Shown in pieces: positions 44,097 through 52,830 of a DNA stretch of 64,000 bases. A model generated the notes under the pieces. The model was not told the DNA's origin and searched no databases. It saw nothing but the letters and a program-made list of their open reading frames with translations. How positions within the stretch are numbered: the first letter of the stretch is position 1; each line of letters starts with the position of its first letter. The stretch spans positions 1 to 64,000 of the forward strand of contig CAZEUG010000006.1 in NCBI GenBank assembly GCA_964515055.1. Reading direction: 5' to 3'. A program made the translations under genes and the position numbers. This stretch comes from QAMX01 sp964515055. Lineage in GTDB: Bacteria > Bacillota > Clostridia > Oscillospirales > QAMX01.

Positions 44097-44522
44097 ATGT
44101 GGTCTATGATCTGGCCCATTCTGATTGTTGTCGCTGCAAACACGGCCTATCATCTGGCAGCAAAATCAACTCCAGACGTTGTAAATGCATTCGCATCGCT
44201 CTTCATCACCTATCTGACGGCGGCGATCTGTTCGCTGCTCCTGTTTTTCTGCACCGCCGGGCAGAAAAGCCTCTGGGCTGAGCTTGGAAAAACCAACTGG
44301 ACAACCTATGTACTGGGTGCGGCGGTGGTCGGGCTGGAGTTCGGCTTCGTCTGCATTTATCGTGCCGGTTGGAAAATCAGCATTGCTCAACTGGTTGCAA
44401 GCAGTGCGCTGACGTGTGTGCTGCTGATCATCGGGCTGTGTTTTTATCGGGAAGCGCTGTCTGTTCGTCAGATTGCCGGACTCTGTCTGGCCGGAGCGGG
44501 GCTGATTCTGCTGTCGAAATAA
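44097..44522 (+). CDS. Half-size EamA/DMT-type membrane protein
   Basis: The 141-residue product has four to five hydrophobic helices and ends with the EamA-type string FYREALSVRQIAGLCLAGAG, which marks the last helix pair of drug/metabolite transporters. It is half the usual ten-helix length, so it would have to act as a dimer, like small multidrug-resistance-type proteins. ATG 44097 fits AAAAGGAG better than ATG 44088. No partner gene is adjacent, and the substrate is unknown. Confidence 0.8.
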   Translation: MWSMIWPILIVVAANTAYHLAAKSTPDVVNAFASLFITYLTAAICSLLLFFCTAGQKSLWAELGKTNWTTYVLGAAVVGLEFGFVCIYRAGWKISIAQLVASSALTCVLLIIGLCFYREALSVRQIAGLCLAGAGLILLSK

Positions 44523-44541
44523 TCGTTCCCCGCTCCGCTTC

Positions 44542-44570
44542 TTGACTTCACGTGCGAATTCTGCTATACT
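44542..44570 (+). promoter_or_regulatory. Promoter of the GH38-like gene
   Basis: TTGACT (44542-44547) and TATACT (44565-44570) are separated by 17 bases. Confidence 0.8.
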
Positions 44571-44643
44571 TAACTATCCGGGATTTTGCCCGGCAGACTA
44601 TCTGTTGCCCACACTGGAAAACACTGGAGGCTAATTGTACATC

Positions 44644-47085
44644 ATGCAGAACAATGAAAAGAAAACCATGTATGTCATGACATACGATCATGGCGGTTTT
44701 GTGCTCTGGAAGGATCGCGTTGAAGAGACACTTCGGGAGCATATTGGCTGGCTGGAGAAATATCCGGGCTTCAAATTCGGGCTGGACTATGAAGCATTCA
44801 CATTCGATGAGCTGTCGGAGACCGATCCGGAGATCATCGAGCTCATCCGCGACACGCTTGCGAAATATCCCGGCAGCTTCGGCCTCGGCTCCACCACCTA
44901 CGGTCAACCGCTCTCGCTCTTTATTTCCGACGAATCCAACGTCCGTCAATTGACGTATGCCGTTCGTTCCAATCTCAAGCATTTCGGCCAGACGCCGCCG
45001 GTTTACTGCATTTCCGAATTTGCTCTGTTGAATCAGTCTCCGCAGCTTCTGAAGCTCTCCGGCTTCCAGGCAGCCATTCTGCGCACGCACGTCATGAATT
45101 ACGGCTATCAGCGCGCCTTTGACAAGGCATGGGGCAACTGGATCGGCAAGGACGGCACCGGGATTCCCGCCGTTCCCGACTATGACGATGAGGGCATCGG
45201 CTACTGCAACACCACGCTCGACAACTGGATTCTGAGCCGCTGGCCGACTGATTCCGTCTACTCTCTGGCTGATTTCCAGGAACGCTTCGGGAAATATGAG
45301 CCGCTGCTCGCTTCCCGTTATGACGACCTGACACAGCCGTATGAAAAGCTGGTTGCAGATGCCGTCCAGCACGACAACTGGCCCTTCATCCTGCTGGAGG
45401 ACATCCCGAAGATTTACGGTGAAGCCACGGAACCGCTGGTGACAACTGACAACGATTTCCACGGGAAAATTCCGTGGGGCTACTGCGGCAATGAGATTTT
45501 CAACGATTGCCGCAAAGCAGAGGTCAACGCCGCCCGCGCCGAGCGTTTGAACGCACTGTCCGTCATGTTTGGCGGTGCTTCTGCGCAGGAAACATTGGAA
45601 CGCGCCTGGAAGAACGTGCTGGTTGCACAGCACCACGATATCACCATCTGCGGCCTTCTGGATCTGGCACATCGTTTCCTCCCGGCCTCGCTGCAGGCGT
45701 CTCAGGAAGCCGACGCCGTTTCCGCTTCCGATCTCACCCACCGCTTTGCAGATGCCACGCACGACTCCGTACTCGTCTTCAACCCGAACTCCTTCCCTGT
45801 GACCGAATGGATTGTCGTCTCCGCGAAGGGCTGCACCGGCGCTTCCGACAACGGCACCGCCGTTCCGGCTGAGCAGACTGCGGATGGACAGCTGAAGCTG
45901 CTGGTTCATCTGAATGCGCTGGAAAGCAAGCGTCTGAACCTTGAAAAACAGACAGCTTCCGCCCAGGCCGGTGCATTCCGTTGGGATGCTGCAACCGGTA
46001 TGCTGACCACGCCGCTCTACCGGATTCGTCTGACGCCGCAGGGCATCGCATCGATTGACGATGCAGCCACCGGTCGTCGCTATGTCGACAACGGCATCGG
46101 ACAGCTGTTCCGCGGCTACATCGAGGACATCGATTGCGTGATTTCCGATGAAGCCTGGCAGGTCACGGTTTCGGCGCATTCCGCCTGTGCCGTCAAGACC
46201 GGCACCATCGGCTCCATCCCGTTCCGCTTTGAAATGTGCGCTGCCGAAGGCGTGGCGCGTCTGGATTGCTCCGCCTCCTTCGACATTCACGGAGAGCGCA
46301 TCGGCCGTACCGGCATTACCAAGGGCATTCACGAGGATTGGAACGTCAACGGTTCCGTTCACGAAGAAAAGCTGCGCTTTGTCATGACACCCGCTCTGAA
46401 GTCCGACCGCCGGATGGTTCGCGACGTTCCGTTCTCCATTTCCGATTGGGATGGCCAGATTGCGAAGCCGCAGGACTTCTGGTACGAAGGCAAAAAGGTT
46501 CTGGTGGATGAGCCGGTCAGCCCGGAGGAGTCCTTCCAGTCTGTCACCTATCTGCAGGGTCTGTATTGGGTCGCGCTGCGTGATGACACGCAGGGTGTTG
46601 CACTGTTCAACCGCGGCTGCATGGGTTCGTCCGTATTCGGCAACGAGATTTCCCTGCCCCTGATTTACGCCAACACCTACCCCTGCGGCACACGGATGCT
46701 GGACGGTACGTTTGGCGGTGAGTTTTCCATCTACCCCTTCTCGGCCGATGTGGCTGACTGCGGCGTCCACCGCTCTGCGCTGTCCTATGCCTATCCAGTG
46801 ATGGCGATGGAGCTGGCGCCCGGTAACGGCGATTTGGCGCAGGCTGCTCTGGCTGATTTCCAGGCCGATTGCGACAGCGTCATTTTGACTGCGGTCTATC
46901 CGGAAAATGGTGCGCTGTATGCACGGTTCTGCAACTATTCCGACCGAAGTGCATCAGCGCAGTTCCATCCGACCTGCGGGAACGTATCCGCAGAGGTCAA
47001 CCTGCTCGGCGACGAACTGGCCAAATGCGGCGAGCAGCTGCATTTCCGTCCCTGGGAAATCAAAACCATTCGCATTGACCTGTAA
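44644..47085 (+). CDS. GH38-like alpha-mannosidase-related protein with degenerate active site
   Basis: The 813-residue cytoplasmic protein (no signal peptide) has the layout of glycoside hydrolase family 38: an N-terminal catalytic-type domain, a helical segment with AWKNVLVAQHHDITICG near residue 320, and a long beta-rich C-terminal half ending in FRPWEIKTIRIDL. However, the N-terminal zinc-binding HxxHxD...W block of active enzymes is replaced by TYDHGGFVLW, and the PDxFG nucleophile block by CISEFALLN near residue 120. It may have a changed activity or none. TTG 44635 and ATG 44644 are both possible starts with GGAGG at 44626-44630; I use the ATG. Confidence 0.75.
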   Translation: MQNNEKKTMYVMTYDHGGFVLWKDRVEETLREHIGWLEKYPGFKFGLDYEAFTFDELSETDPEIIELIRDTLAKYPGSFGLGSTTYGQPLSLFISDESNVRQLTYAVRSNLKHFGQTPPVYCISEFALLNQSPQLLKLSGFQAAILRTHVMNYGYQRAFDKAWGNWIGKDGTGIPAVPDYDDEGIGYCNTTLDNWILSRWPTDSVYSLADFQERFGKYEPLLASRYDDLTQPYEKLVADAVQHDNWPFILLEDIPKIYGEATEPLVTTDNDFHGKIPWGYCGNEIFNDCRKAEVNAARAERLNALSVMFGGASAQETLERAWKNVLVAQHHDITICGLLDLAHRFLPASLQASQEADAVSASDLTHRFADATHDSVLVFNPNSFPVTEWIVVSAKGCTGASDNGTAVPAEQTADGQLKLLVHLNALESKRLNLEKQTASAQAGAFRWDAATGMLTTPLYRIRLTPQGIASIDDAATGRRYVDNGIGQLFRGYIEDIDCVISDEAWQVTVSAHSACAVKTGTIGSIPFRFEMCAAEGVARLDCSASFDIHGERIGRTGITKGIHEDWNVNGSVHEEKLRFVMTPALKSDRRMVRDVPFSISDWDGQIAKPQDFWYEGKKVLVDEPVSPEESFQSVTYLQGLYWVALRDDTQGVALFNRGCMGSSVFGNEISLPLIYANTYPCGTRMLDGTFGGEFSIYPFSADVADCGVHRSALSYAYPVMAMELAPGNGDLAQAALADFQADCDSVILTAVYPENGALYARFCNYSDRSASAQFHPTCGNVSAEVNLLGDELAKCGEQLHFRPWEIKTIRIDL

Positions 47086-47099
47086 ACGCTTTGAACGCA

Positions 47100-47139
47100 A
47101 AACGCACCTGCTGTCCGATCGGACAGCAGGTGCGTTTTT
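47100..47139. terminator. Bidirectional terminator between convergent genes
   Basis: AACGCACCTGCTGTCC and GGACAGCAGGTGCGTT form a perfect 16-base stem around GATC, with T residues after it on both strands. Confidence 0.92.
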
Positions 47140-47193
47140 GAATGCCGGAGCCCCGGGAATTCCGAGATTCGTTTGTTCCGGGCACTGCCGGTT

Positions 47194-48402
47194 TCACAGT
47201 GCGCCGGTTGGTTGTTCACGGTCGGACAGGTTCCATACCAGATATCCGCTGGTAAACGGCAAATGGGAAAATTTCCGGGTGCCCATATGTACAAATCCTT
47301 TGGCCAGATACCAGTTTTTCAGACGGGAATTCTCTTCCAGGATACTGATTTTCAGGAGCTTCCCACCGGATGTCCGGGTGATTTTCCCGGCGGTTTCCAG
47401 GAGCTGCGTTCCATATCCGAAATGTCGATATTCCGGCAGAACCGCCAGTTCATGCAATTCAAAGCATCCGTTTCCTTCATCGGACAGCGCCATACAGCCC
47501 ACTGTTTTCTGACCGGCACGGCATTGATACAGTTTCCACCCACGCTCCCTTTGTGCATTCAATGCCTCCAGCGGAAGAAATCCGGTATATTTCGGGCAGT
47601 TTTCCGGCGTCAGCCCAAATTCATCCGCAACCGTCGAAAAGCTGCGATGAATGACATCCCGTATTGTTTCATAGTCGTCCGGGAGAGCTTCCTCAATGAC
47701 CGGTGATTTTTCCAGACGTTGGATATATTTGTTTGTCCAGGGGCACACAGCCAGGCAGATTCCACAGCTTCCCACGGTAACGCCCATCGCTTCACCGCGC
47801 TCAATCACCTTCTGTTTGCAGGCAATCGGGTCGATCAGATCATTTCGATCACCATGAAGAGACCAGTAATTGCCTGTAATCGCCTGTGCCGGACAGGCTT
47901 CCACACAGCGGCGACAGTTGCCACAGAAGGATGTGTTGACCGGTTCTGCCGTTTGGAGCGGCAAATCCGTGATCACACCATTCAGTCGAATTGCGGCACC
48001 ATAGCTGCGCGTCACCAGAAGCGAAGATTTGCCGATCCAGCCAAGCCCTGCGCGTGTAGCAAGTGTCTTGAAGGGCAGGACGGTTCTGAAATCTTCATTT
48101 TGCCGGTTTCTGGCCAGCGAGTATGCCTGATATCCGTTTGAGCGAATGACTTCTTCCAATGCAAGGCTGGTTTCCTTCAGTTTGCGATTGATGCGCTTAT
48201 ACTCGTCATAATAGGCTTTGGACGGCGGCTGTTCCGTCTCCGGGAAAACAGTCAGCGGGATGGCGAATCAGATACCATACCGAAAGCCCTGTCTGCAGGT
48301 GTGGGGCAGTTCCGACAGATCGGCAAATCCGAACAACGGGATTTCCTGTTTTTGCAGATATGCCGCAATTGCATCATTGTACGTCTTGTTTTCTATATTC
48401 AT
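47194..48402 (-). pseudogene. Double 4Fe-4S / GNAT fusion protein interrupted by an in-frame TGA
   Basis: From ATG 48402 (AAAGGAG upstream) the frame codes 44 residues, meets TGA at 48268-48270, and continues open for 357 more codons without a good internal start. The protein has a QueG-like Fe-S part, with ferredoxin cysteines in CGNCRRCVEACP and CGICLAVCPW, and a C-terminal GNAT acetyltransferase domain (LHELAVLPEYRHFGYGTQLLE). The stop falls in a segment reading RYGI-stop-FAIPL, where relatives have a small residue such as Ser; TCA to TGA is one change. A recent nonsense mutation is the simplest reading; recoding of TGA is less likely. A structured leader lies upstream. Confidence 0.75.
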
Positions 48403-48658
48403 AAAATCTCCTTTCACGCAGTTCCGTGCCAGTTTCGCTCGATTTTCCGTCAGAGAAAAAAACGATGCCGGTCGATGATTTCGACCGGCATCGTCTGATT
48501 TCCCACAGAATCTCACTGGTTCGGCACAGATTCTGTGTTTTGGGTACGACAATACAGGCCCGGCGAAGTCAAAGACATTTTGCCGGACGCAGTTATCGTC
48601 AGTTGTCTGTTTTGGAGGAATGAACCGCGCATTGCCGTATCCCTTTCTCTGTAAAAAT
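48403..48658 (-). promoter_or_regulatory. Structured leader RNA, candidate riboswitch or small RNA
   Basis: A transcript from the promoter at 48665-48693 would start near 48658 and read about 250 bases before the Fe-S/GNAT start. On the minus strand it can form an outer stem GGGATAC/GTACCC enclosing a long hairpin (GACGATA with TATTGTC, and GTCCGGC with GCCGGGC), then a second hairpin CACAGAATC/GATTCTGTG, then the terminator at 48455-48494. This promoter, fold and terminator layout is that of a riboswitch or attenuator. I do not recognise the class. It could also be a free small RNA of about 200 bases, possibly 6S RNA. Confidence 0.5.
48455..48494 (-). terminator. Terminator in the leader of the Fe-S/GNAT gene
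   Basis: On the minus strand CGATGCCGGTCGA pairs perfectly with TCGACCGGCATCG, followed by eight T residues. It lies upstream of the start codon, so it ends a short RNA or acts as an attenuator. Confidence 0.88.
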
Positions 48659-48664
48659 TGAGTC

Positions 48665-48693
48665 ATTATAGCACATCATTTCGTGTTTGTCAA
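48665..48693 (-). promoter_or_regulatory. Consensus promoter of the structured leader
   Basis: On the minus strand TTGACA (48688-48693) and TATAAT (48665-48670) are separated by 17 bases. The -35 box overlaps the end of the lipid kinase gene. Confidence 0.88.
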
Positions 48694-49667
48694 GTTCTTT
48701 TGCCCATACGGTGATCGGCAAGCTTGACAATCAGTTTGGCCTTTGGCTTGGCCGGACTGCCCTTTCGGGTCGTCAGGCCGGTCACATAGCGAATGGCTTT
48801 CCGTTTCACTTCCATGCGGGAGGTGCGCGGTGCGCCGCCGTACTCGCCGTCCAGTGTCCACGCCAGCGGCTCTTCGCATTCGATTTCCAATTTCGAGGCG
48901 CGGAAGGCGTAGATTCCGTCAACGGTGGGGTTATGTGTCAGCAGCGCCATCAGGACGTTATTGAGCTCGACAATGGACGCCATCTTTCGAATCAACATGA
49001 CTTCAAACTTGCCGTCCGCCAAATCCACATCCATGCCGCACAGGCCGCGGAAGCCGCCGATGGAGTCCGAATTGGTGATCATGCCGAACAGGAAGTCATC
49101 GGTAATGGTCTGATCATCATACCGGACGGTGCAGCGATAGGATTTCAGGGTTGGCAAGCATTCTACGCCCTGGAGGATATAGGCACCATGGCCAAAAATA
49201 TTTTTGGATTTCTGCGGTGTGATATATGGCACATCACTGAACGCGCCGAACGCAGCACTGTATGTAAAGAATTTCCCGTTGAAGGAGCCGACATCCAGAG
49301 GACAGGCCTGACCGGTTGCGGCCAGCTCCGCAGCTCGAAGAATATCTGCGGCGGGAATTTTCAGCGACCGGGCAAAATCGTTGGTCGTTCCCATGGGCAG
49401 ATAGCCCAGTGCCGGTTTGGCACCCGGATGCATCATCAGGCCATTGACCACTTCGCTCAGTGTTCCGTCGCCGCCGGAGCAGACGATCAGATCAAACTCA
49501 TCCGCCCGCTGCGCCGCCACGCGCCGTGCATCGTCTCTGGACTGTGTGGTGTAGATGGTCACATCATAGCCGTGGCGGACAAACAAATCCACAACATCCG
49601 CCAGTTTCGACTTGATGCGGCCTTTGCCCGCCGTAACATTGACAAGAAATAGCAGCCGATTGGCCAT
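48690..49667 (-). CDS. Diacylglycerol kinase family lipid kinase
   Basis: The 325-residue product belongs to the DagK/YegS family that phosphorylates diacylglycerol or related lipids with ATP. The nucleotide-binding motif SGGDGTLSEVVNG is at about residue 64, followed by LPMGTTNDFARSL near 90, the conserved family string. The C-terminal beta-sandwich includes WTLDGEYGG near 280. GGAGG precedes the ATG by 5 bases. It lies 15 bases after the HAD phosphatase gene in the same operon. Confidence 0.93.
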   Translation of the reverse strand: MANRLLFLVNVTAGKGRIKSKLADVVDLFVRHGYDVTIYTTQSRDDARRVAAQRADEFDLIVCSGGDGTLSEVVNGLMMHPGAKPALGYLPMGTTNDFARSLKIPAADILRAAELAATGQACPLDVGSFNGKFFTYSAAFGAFSDVPYITPQKSKNIFGHGAYILQGVECLPTLKSYRCTVRYDDQTITDDFLFGMITNSDSIGGFRGLCGMDVDLADGKFEVMLIRKMASIVELNNVLMALLTHNPTVDGIYAFRASKLEIECEEPLAWTLDGEYGGAPRTSRMEVKRKAIRYVTGLTTRKGSPAKPKAKLIVKLADHRMGKRT

Positions 49668-49682
49668 TTTTCCTCCCGCCTT

Positions 49683-50324
49683 TCAGTTGATTGCTTTGAA
49701 AATGATCGAATCGAGTTCTTCCAGCCGGTCAATGACCTGTTCTCCGGAGGATTCCAGACGGCTCCGGCTCTGGTGGCCACCGGCAAACAGCACCGGACGG
49801 CAGCCGATGGCGTGAGCCGTTTCGCAGTCGTGCAGGGTGTCGCCGATGAAAACGGCCTCCGTGTCCGCGCCGCCGGTCTGTGCCAGCCAGGCACGCGCCA
49901 CTTCGATTTTTCCGCCGCCGTATCCGTCCCCTGCGCCGAAAATTCCGTCAAAAAAGCGTGTCAGGTCAAACGATGCCACCTGTTTACGCAGTGCTGTTGT
50001 CTCACAGGCGGAGACGATGGTCTGTCGAAGCCCGGCGGCTGCAAACCGTTCCACCATCTGTGCGGCACCCGAAACGAGAGACGCGTTTTGGGAGGCAATC
50101 GGATAGGCGTCGATATATTCCTGCGCAATGAGCGGATAGGGTTCCTTGGAAAAATCGAAACCGGCCAGGCGGTAATAATCTTCCACAGGAAACATGAAAA
50201 TTTCACGGTAGCGTTCCGGAGAGACGGTCGGCAGGTTCCGGCGGCTCAGCATGGTATTCAGGATGTTGCGGCTGATTTCCACATCATCCAGCAGTGTTCC
50301 GTTCCAGTCCCACAGAATCTGCAT
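49683..50324 (-). CDS. HAD-superfamily hydrolase (phosphoglycolate phosphatase-like)
   Basis: The 213-residue product has HAD motif I as DWNGTLLDD near residue 6, with a helical cap domain, motif II region VSACE near 103, and motif IV FIGDTLHDCETAHAIG near 160. Motif I has Asn at the position more often held by Asp, which many HAD phosphatases share. The substrate is unknown. AAAGGAGG lies 10 bases before ATG 50324; a TTG three codons earlier is less likely. Confidence 0.88.
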   Translation of the reverse strand: MQILWDWNGTLLDDVEISRNILNTMLSRRNLPTVSPERYREIFMFPVEDYYRLAGFDFSKEPYPLIAQEYIDAYPIASQNASLVSGAAQMVERFAAAGLRQTIVSACETTALRKQVASFDLTRFFDGIFGAGDGYGGGKIEVARAWLAQTGGADTEAVFIGDTLHDCETAHAIGCRPVLFAGGHQSRSRLESSGEQVIDRLEELDSIIFKAIN

Positions 50325-50366
50325 ACGGTACAATCCTCCTTTGCGCGTTCTCTGCGGCGATTTGCG

Positions 50367-51842
50367 TCAGATCTGCACCGAGTCATTGGTGCGGTTCGGG
50401 TCGTTGCTGACGTAGAACTTGGCCAGGCCGTTGACGCTGGTTTCCCGATAACCACAATAGAGATCCTTGCCCGTCTCGTACATGGTTTCGACGATTGTAT
50501 CAAACGACACGTTGCGGGTTTTGGCCAGGAAGTTGGATAGCGTCACCGCGTCGAAGGCGCGCATGGCTGCCACTGCGTTGCGCTCGATGCACGGAATCTG
50601 TACCAGACCCTTGACCGGGTCGCACGTCAGACCCAGATGATGCTCGATCGCGATTTCGGACGCGTATTCGATTTGTTCCAGATTGAGTTCATAGAGCTCT
50701 GCCAGCGCCGCTGCAGCCATCGCGCAGGCTGAACCGATTTCGGCCTGACAGCCGCATTCTGCGCCGCTGATGCTGGCGTTGGTCTTGATGAGGTTGCCGA
50801 TGATGCCTCCCGTCGCCAGTGCGTTGCAGATTTCCGCATCGCTGAACCCGTATTTCTGCTGCATGAAAAACAGAACCGCGGGCATGACGCCGCAGGAGCC
50901 GCAGGTCGGTGCCGTGACAATGACGCCGCCGGCTGCATTCTGTTCGCTGACGGCAAAGGCATAGGCGGAGATCAGGCGATTCTCCCGAATGACATCGGTT
51001 TCGCCGATATGGCGCGATTTAAGCAGGAAGCGCGCCTTGCGTTCGACACCCAGACCGCCCGGCAGTACGCCTTCCGTCTCGGTTCCTTCCTTGATTGAGG
51101 CCTTCATCTGACGCCAGACATCGCTTAAATCATCAAAAATGGCGTTGCCCTCGCATTCGCGCACGTAGTCATAGATGCGCATTCCGCGGTTTTTAATGGA
51201 TTCCGAAATATCGTAAAACGAAGTCAGCGGATACGGCAGCTCCTCCTGCTGCGGCTCATTGGCGAAGGCAATTGCGCCGCCGCCGAGGCTGTAGGCGCGT
51301 TGGCGCTCTGTCCGGCTGCCGTAGACAGCGATCATATCCATGGTGTTGGGAAATTCAACGTCGGTATTGTGCTGATCAAAGATCACCTCAACGCGGTCAC
51401 CCAAAACATTTTGAATGGCTCGATCAGTTCCGTGGCCGCGGCCGGTCAGTGCCAGCGAGCCATACAGAATCGCCTGATAGCGGTCAGCATCCGGAAAGCG
51501 GGACTGAAAAATCCGACTGATTTTCTCCGGCCCCATGGTGTGTGAGCTGGACGGCCCCACGCCGATACGATACAGGTTGCGGAGCGACTCCATCCCCCGG
51601 CGCGGCGGGCGCACCGTGCGCTCCGACGATGCAGGCAGGGTGCGCGGTTCCAGACCGTACAGCTCCTCCAGTGATACTCCGAGCTTCCCGGCAATCGTCG
51701 GCAGCAGCATGACATCCGGCATGGTCGCGCCGGATTCCCACTTGGAAACCGCCTGGTTGGATACACCGATCATTCGGCCAAATGCTTCCTGTGTCATCCC
51801 CTTATTTTTCCTGAACCTTGCGATATTCTTTCCTATTGACAT
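50367..51842 (-). CDS. L-serine dehydratase (beta and alpha domains) with N-terminal XRE HTH
   Basis: The 491-residue product fuses a Cro/C1-type helix-turn-helix (residues 1-64; MTQEAFGRMIGVSNQAVSKW) to a single-chain Fe-S L-serine ammonia-lyase, which converts serine to pyruvate and ammonia. The beta-domain begins near 85 (GVGPSSSHTMGPEK) and the alpha-domain holds APTCGSCGVMPA near 325, the cluster cysteines in SGAECGCQAEIGSACAMAAA around 365 (read in parts), and GLTCDPVKGLVQIPC near 418. ATG 51842 has GGAG 9 bases upstream. The fusion suggests that the enzyme also binds DNA. Confidence 0.93.
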   Translation of the reverse strand: MSIGKNIARFRKNKGMTQEAFGRMIGVSNQAVSKWESGATMPDVMLLPTIAGKLGVSLEELYGLEPRTLPASSERTVRPPRRGMESLRNLYRIGVGPSSSHTMGPEKISRIFQSRFPDADRYQAILYGSLALTGRGHGTDRAIQNVLGDRVEVIFDQHNTDVEFPNTMDMIAVYGSRTERQRAYSLGGGAIAFANEPQQEELPYPLTSFYDISESIKNRGMRIYDYVRECEGNAIFDDLSDVWRQMKASIKEGTETEGVLPGGLGVERKARFLLKSRHIGETDVIRENRLISAYAFAVSEQNAAGGVIVTAPTCGSCGVMPAVLFFMQQKYGFSDAEICNALATGGIIGNLIKTNASISGAECGCQAEIGSACAMAAAALAELYELNLEQIEYASEIAIEHHLGLTCDPVKGLVQIPCIERNAVAAMRAFDAVTLSNFLAKTRNVSFDTIVETMYETGKDLYCGYRETSVNGLAKFYVSNDPNRTNDSVQI

Positions 51843-51882
51843 TTGAAAGCACTCCTTCTCTGTTTGCGTGTATTCCTGTGTT

Positions 51883-51911
51883 ATCATACCAGATTTTTCC
51901 ACAATTCGCAA
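51883..51911 (-). promoter_or_regulatory. Promoter of the serine dehydratase operon
   Basis: On the minus strand TTGCGA (51906-51911) and TATGAT (51883-51888) are separated by 17 bases. A second possible pair, TTAGAC/TATAAT with an 18-base spacer, lies about 50 bases further upstream. Confidence 0.6.
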
Positions 51912-52065
51912 GCAAATAAACGGCGAACGTGCGATTATAGCGTATCCATGATTCTCCGTCTAATTGGAACAATCTTTATTTCGTCTTTTTTTGACTGTCT
52001 ACCTCATTTTCTGTCGCATTTTGTGCTGTAGAATCTGTTTTCACCCTATGAATTTCTCGATGGGT

Positions 52066-52815
52066 TCAGCCCTGTGTATCGGGTGCTGTCGGCGCGGCGG
52101 ACGATTTGGTTTCCCAGCCGGGCAACGGGAGCCGACGCATGGCACCGAACACCTTTTCATAGATATCCGCCCGTTCATCCCGGAGGACGGCGGCGAGTTC
52201 CTTGACGCGTTTCCGTTTGGAATTCTGATCGGCCGGGCAGGCATTTTTGACAACCGGCAGGGCAACGCGCTGAGCAAAGGAGCGGATTTCGTATTCGCGG
52301 CAGTACAGCAATGGGCGAACCATGGTGATACCGATGCGATCCAGATAGGTAACCGGGGCGAAGCAGGATAGCCGCCCTTCATAGATCAGAGAGAGCAGGA
52401 ACGTATCCACAGCATCATCCAGATGATGCCCCAGGGCGACCTTATTGCATCCCCAGGCTTTGGCCGCATTATTCAGAGCGCCCCGGCGCATATTGGCGCA
52501 GAGGGAGCATGGATTTTCTTCTTTTCGGATATCAAAGACGACGGTTTTGATATCTGTGTGAATCACCTGATAGGGCACCTCCAGTGTTTTGCAGAGGTTC
52601 TCCACAGGAGCAAAATCCATCTCTGTATAGCCGAGATCCAGGCTGATCGCTTTAACTTCAAATTTTCGTGGGTAGAATTTAGCCAGTCGAGCCAACGTAC
52701 AGAGGACGGTCAGGCTGTCTTTCCCGCCGGAAACGCCGACAGCCACGGAGTCGCCCTCCTGAAACATATCAAAATCTTCTGCGCAGCGGCGCACATGACT
52801 CAGAATTTTCTGCAT
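52066..52815 (-). CDS. TtcA/TilS-like PP-loop ATPase (tRNA thiolation type)
   Basis: The 249-residue product has the PP-loop SGGKDSLTVL near residue 33, the paired cysteines CSLC near 105, and GHHLDDAVDTFLLSLIYEGRL near 130 (read in parts), the pattern of TtcA-type tRNA 2-thiocytidine enzymes that carry an Fe-S cluster. A third cysteine, in NACPADQNSKRKRVK, lies near 195. ATG 52815 has AAAGGA 8 bases upstream; earlier in-frame starts run into the terminator hairpin. It is transcribed from its own promoter just after the DUF4097 gene. Confidence 0.88.
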   Translation of the reverse strand: MQKILSHVRRCAEDFDMFQEGDSVAVGVSGGKDSLTVLCTLARLAKFYPRKFEVKAISLDLGYTEMDFAPVENLCKTLEVPYQVIHTDIKTVVFDIRKEENPCSLCANMRRGALNNAAKAWGCNKVALGHHLDDAVDTFLLSLIYEGRLSCFAPVTYLDRIGITMVRPLLYCREYEIRSFAQRVALPVVKNACPADQNSKRKRVKELAAVLRDERADIYEKVFGAMRRLPLPGWETKSSAAPTAPDTQG

Positions 52816-52830
52816 ACCGTGCATCCTTTC

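Noticed and set aside
44548..46770. A 740-codon minus-strand ORF opposite the GH38-like gene
   Set aside because: The plus-strand frame has family-wide similarity, a promoter, a ribosome binding site and a terminator; the minus-strand ORF has none of these.
48268..48270. Selenocysteine insertion at the in-frame TGA
   Set aside because: The sequence just after the TGA forms only a poor, bulged hairpin, no selenium genes are in the window, and the aligned position in relatives is probably Ser, so a nonsense mutation is simpler. It is not excluded.
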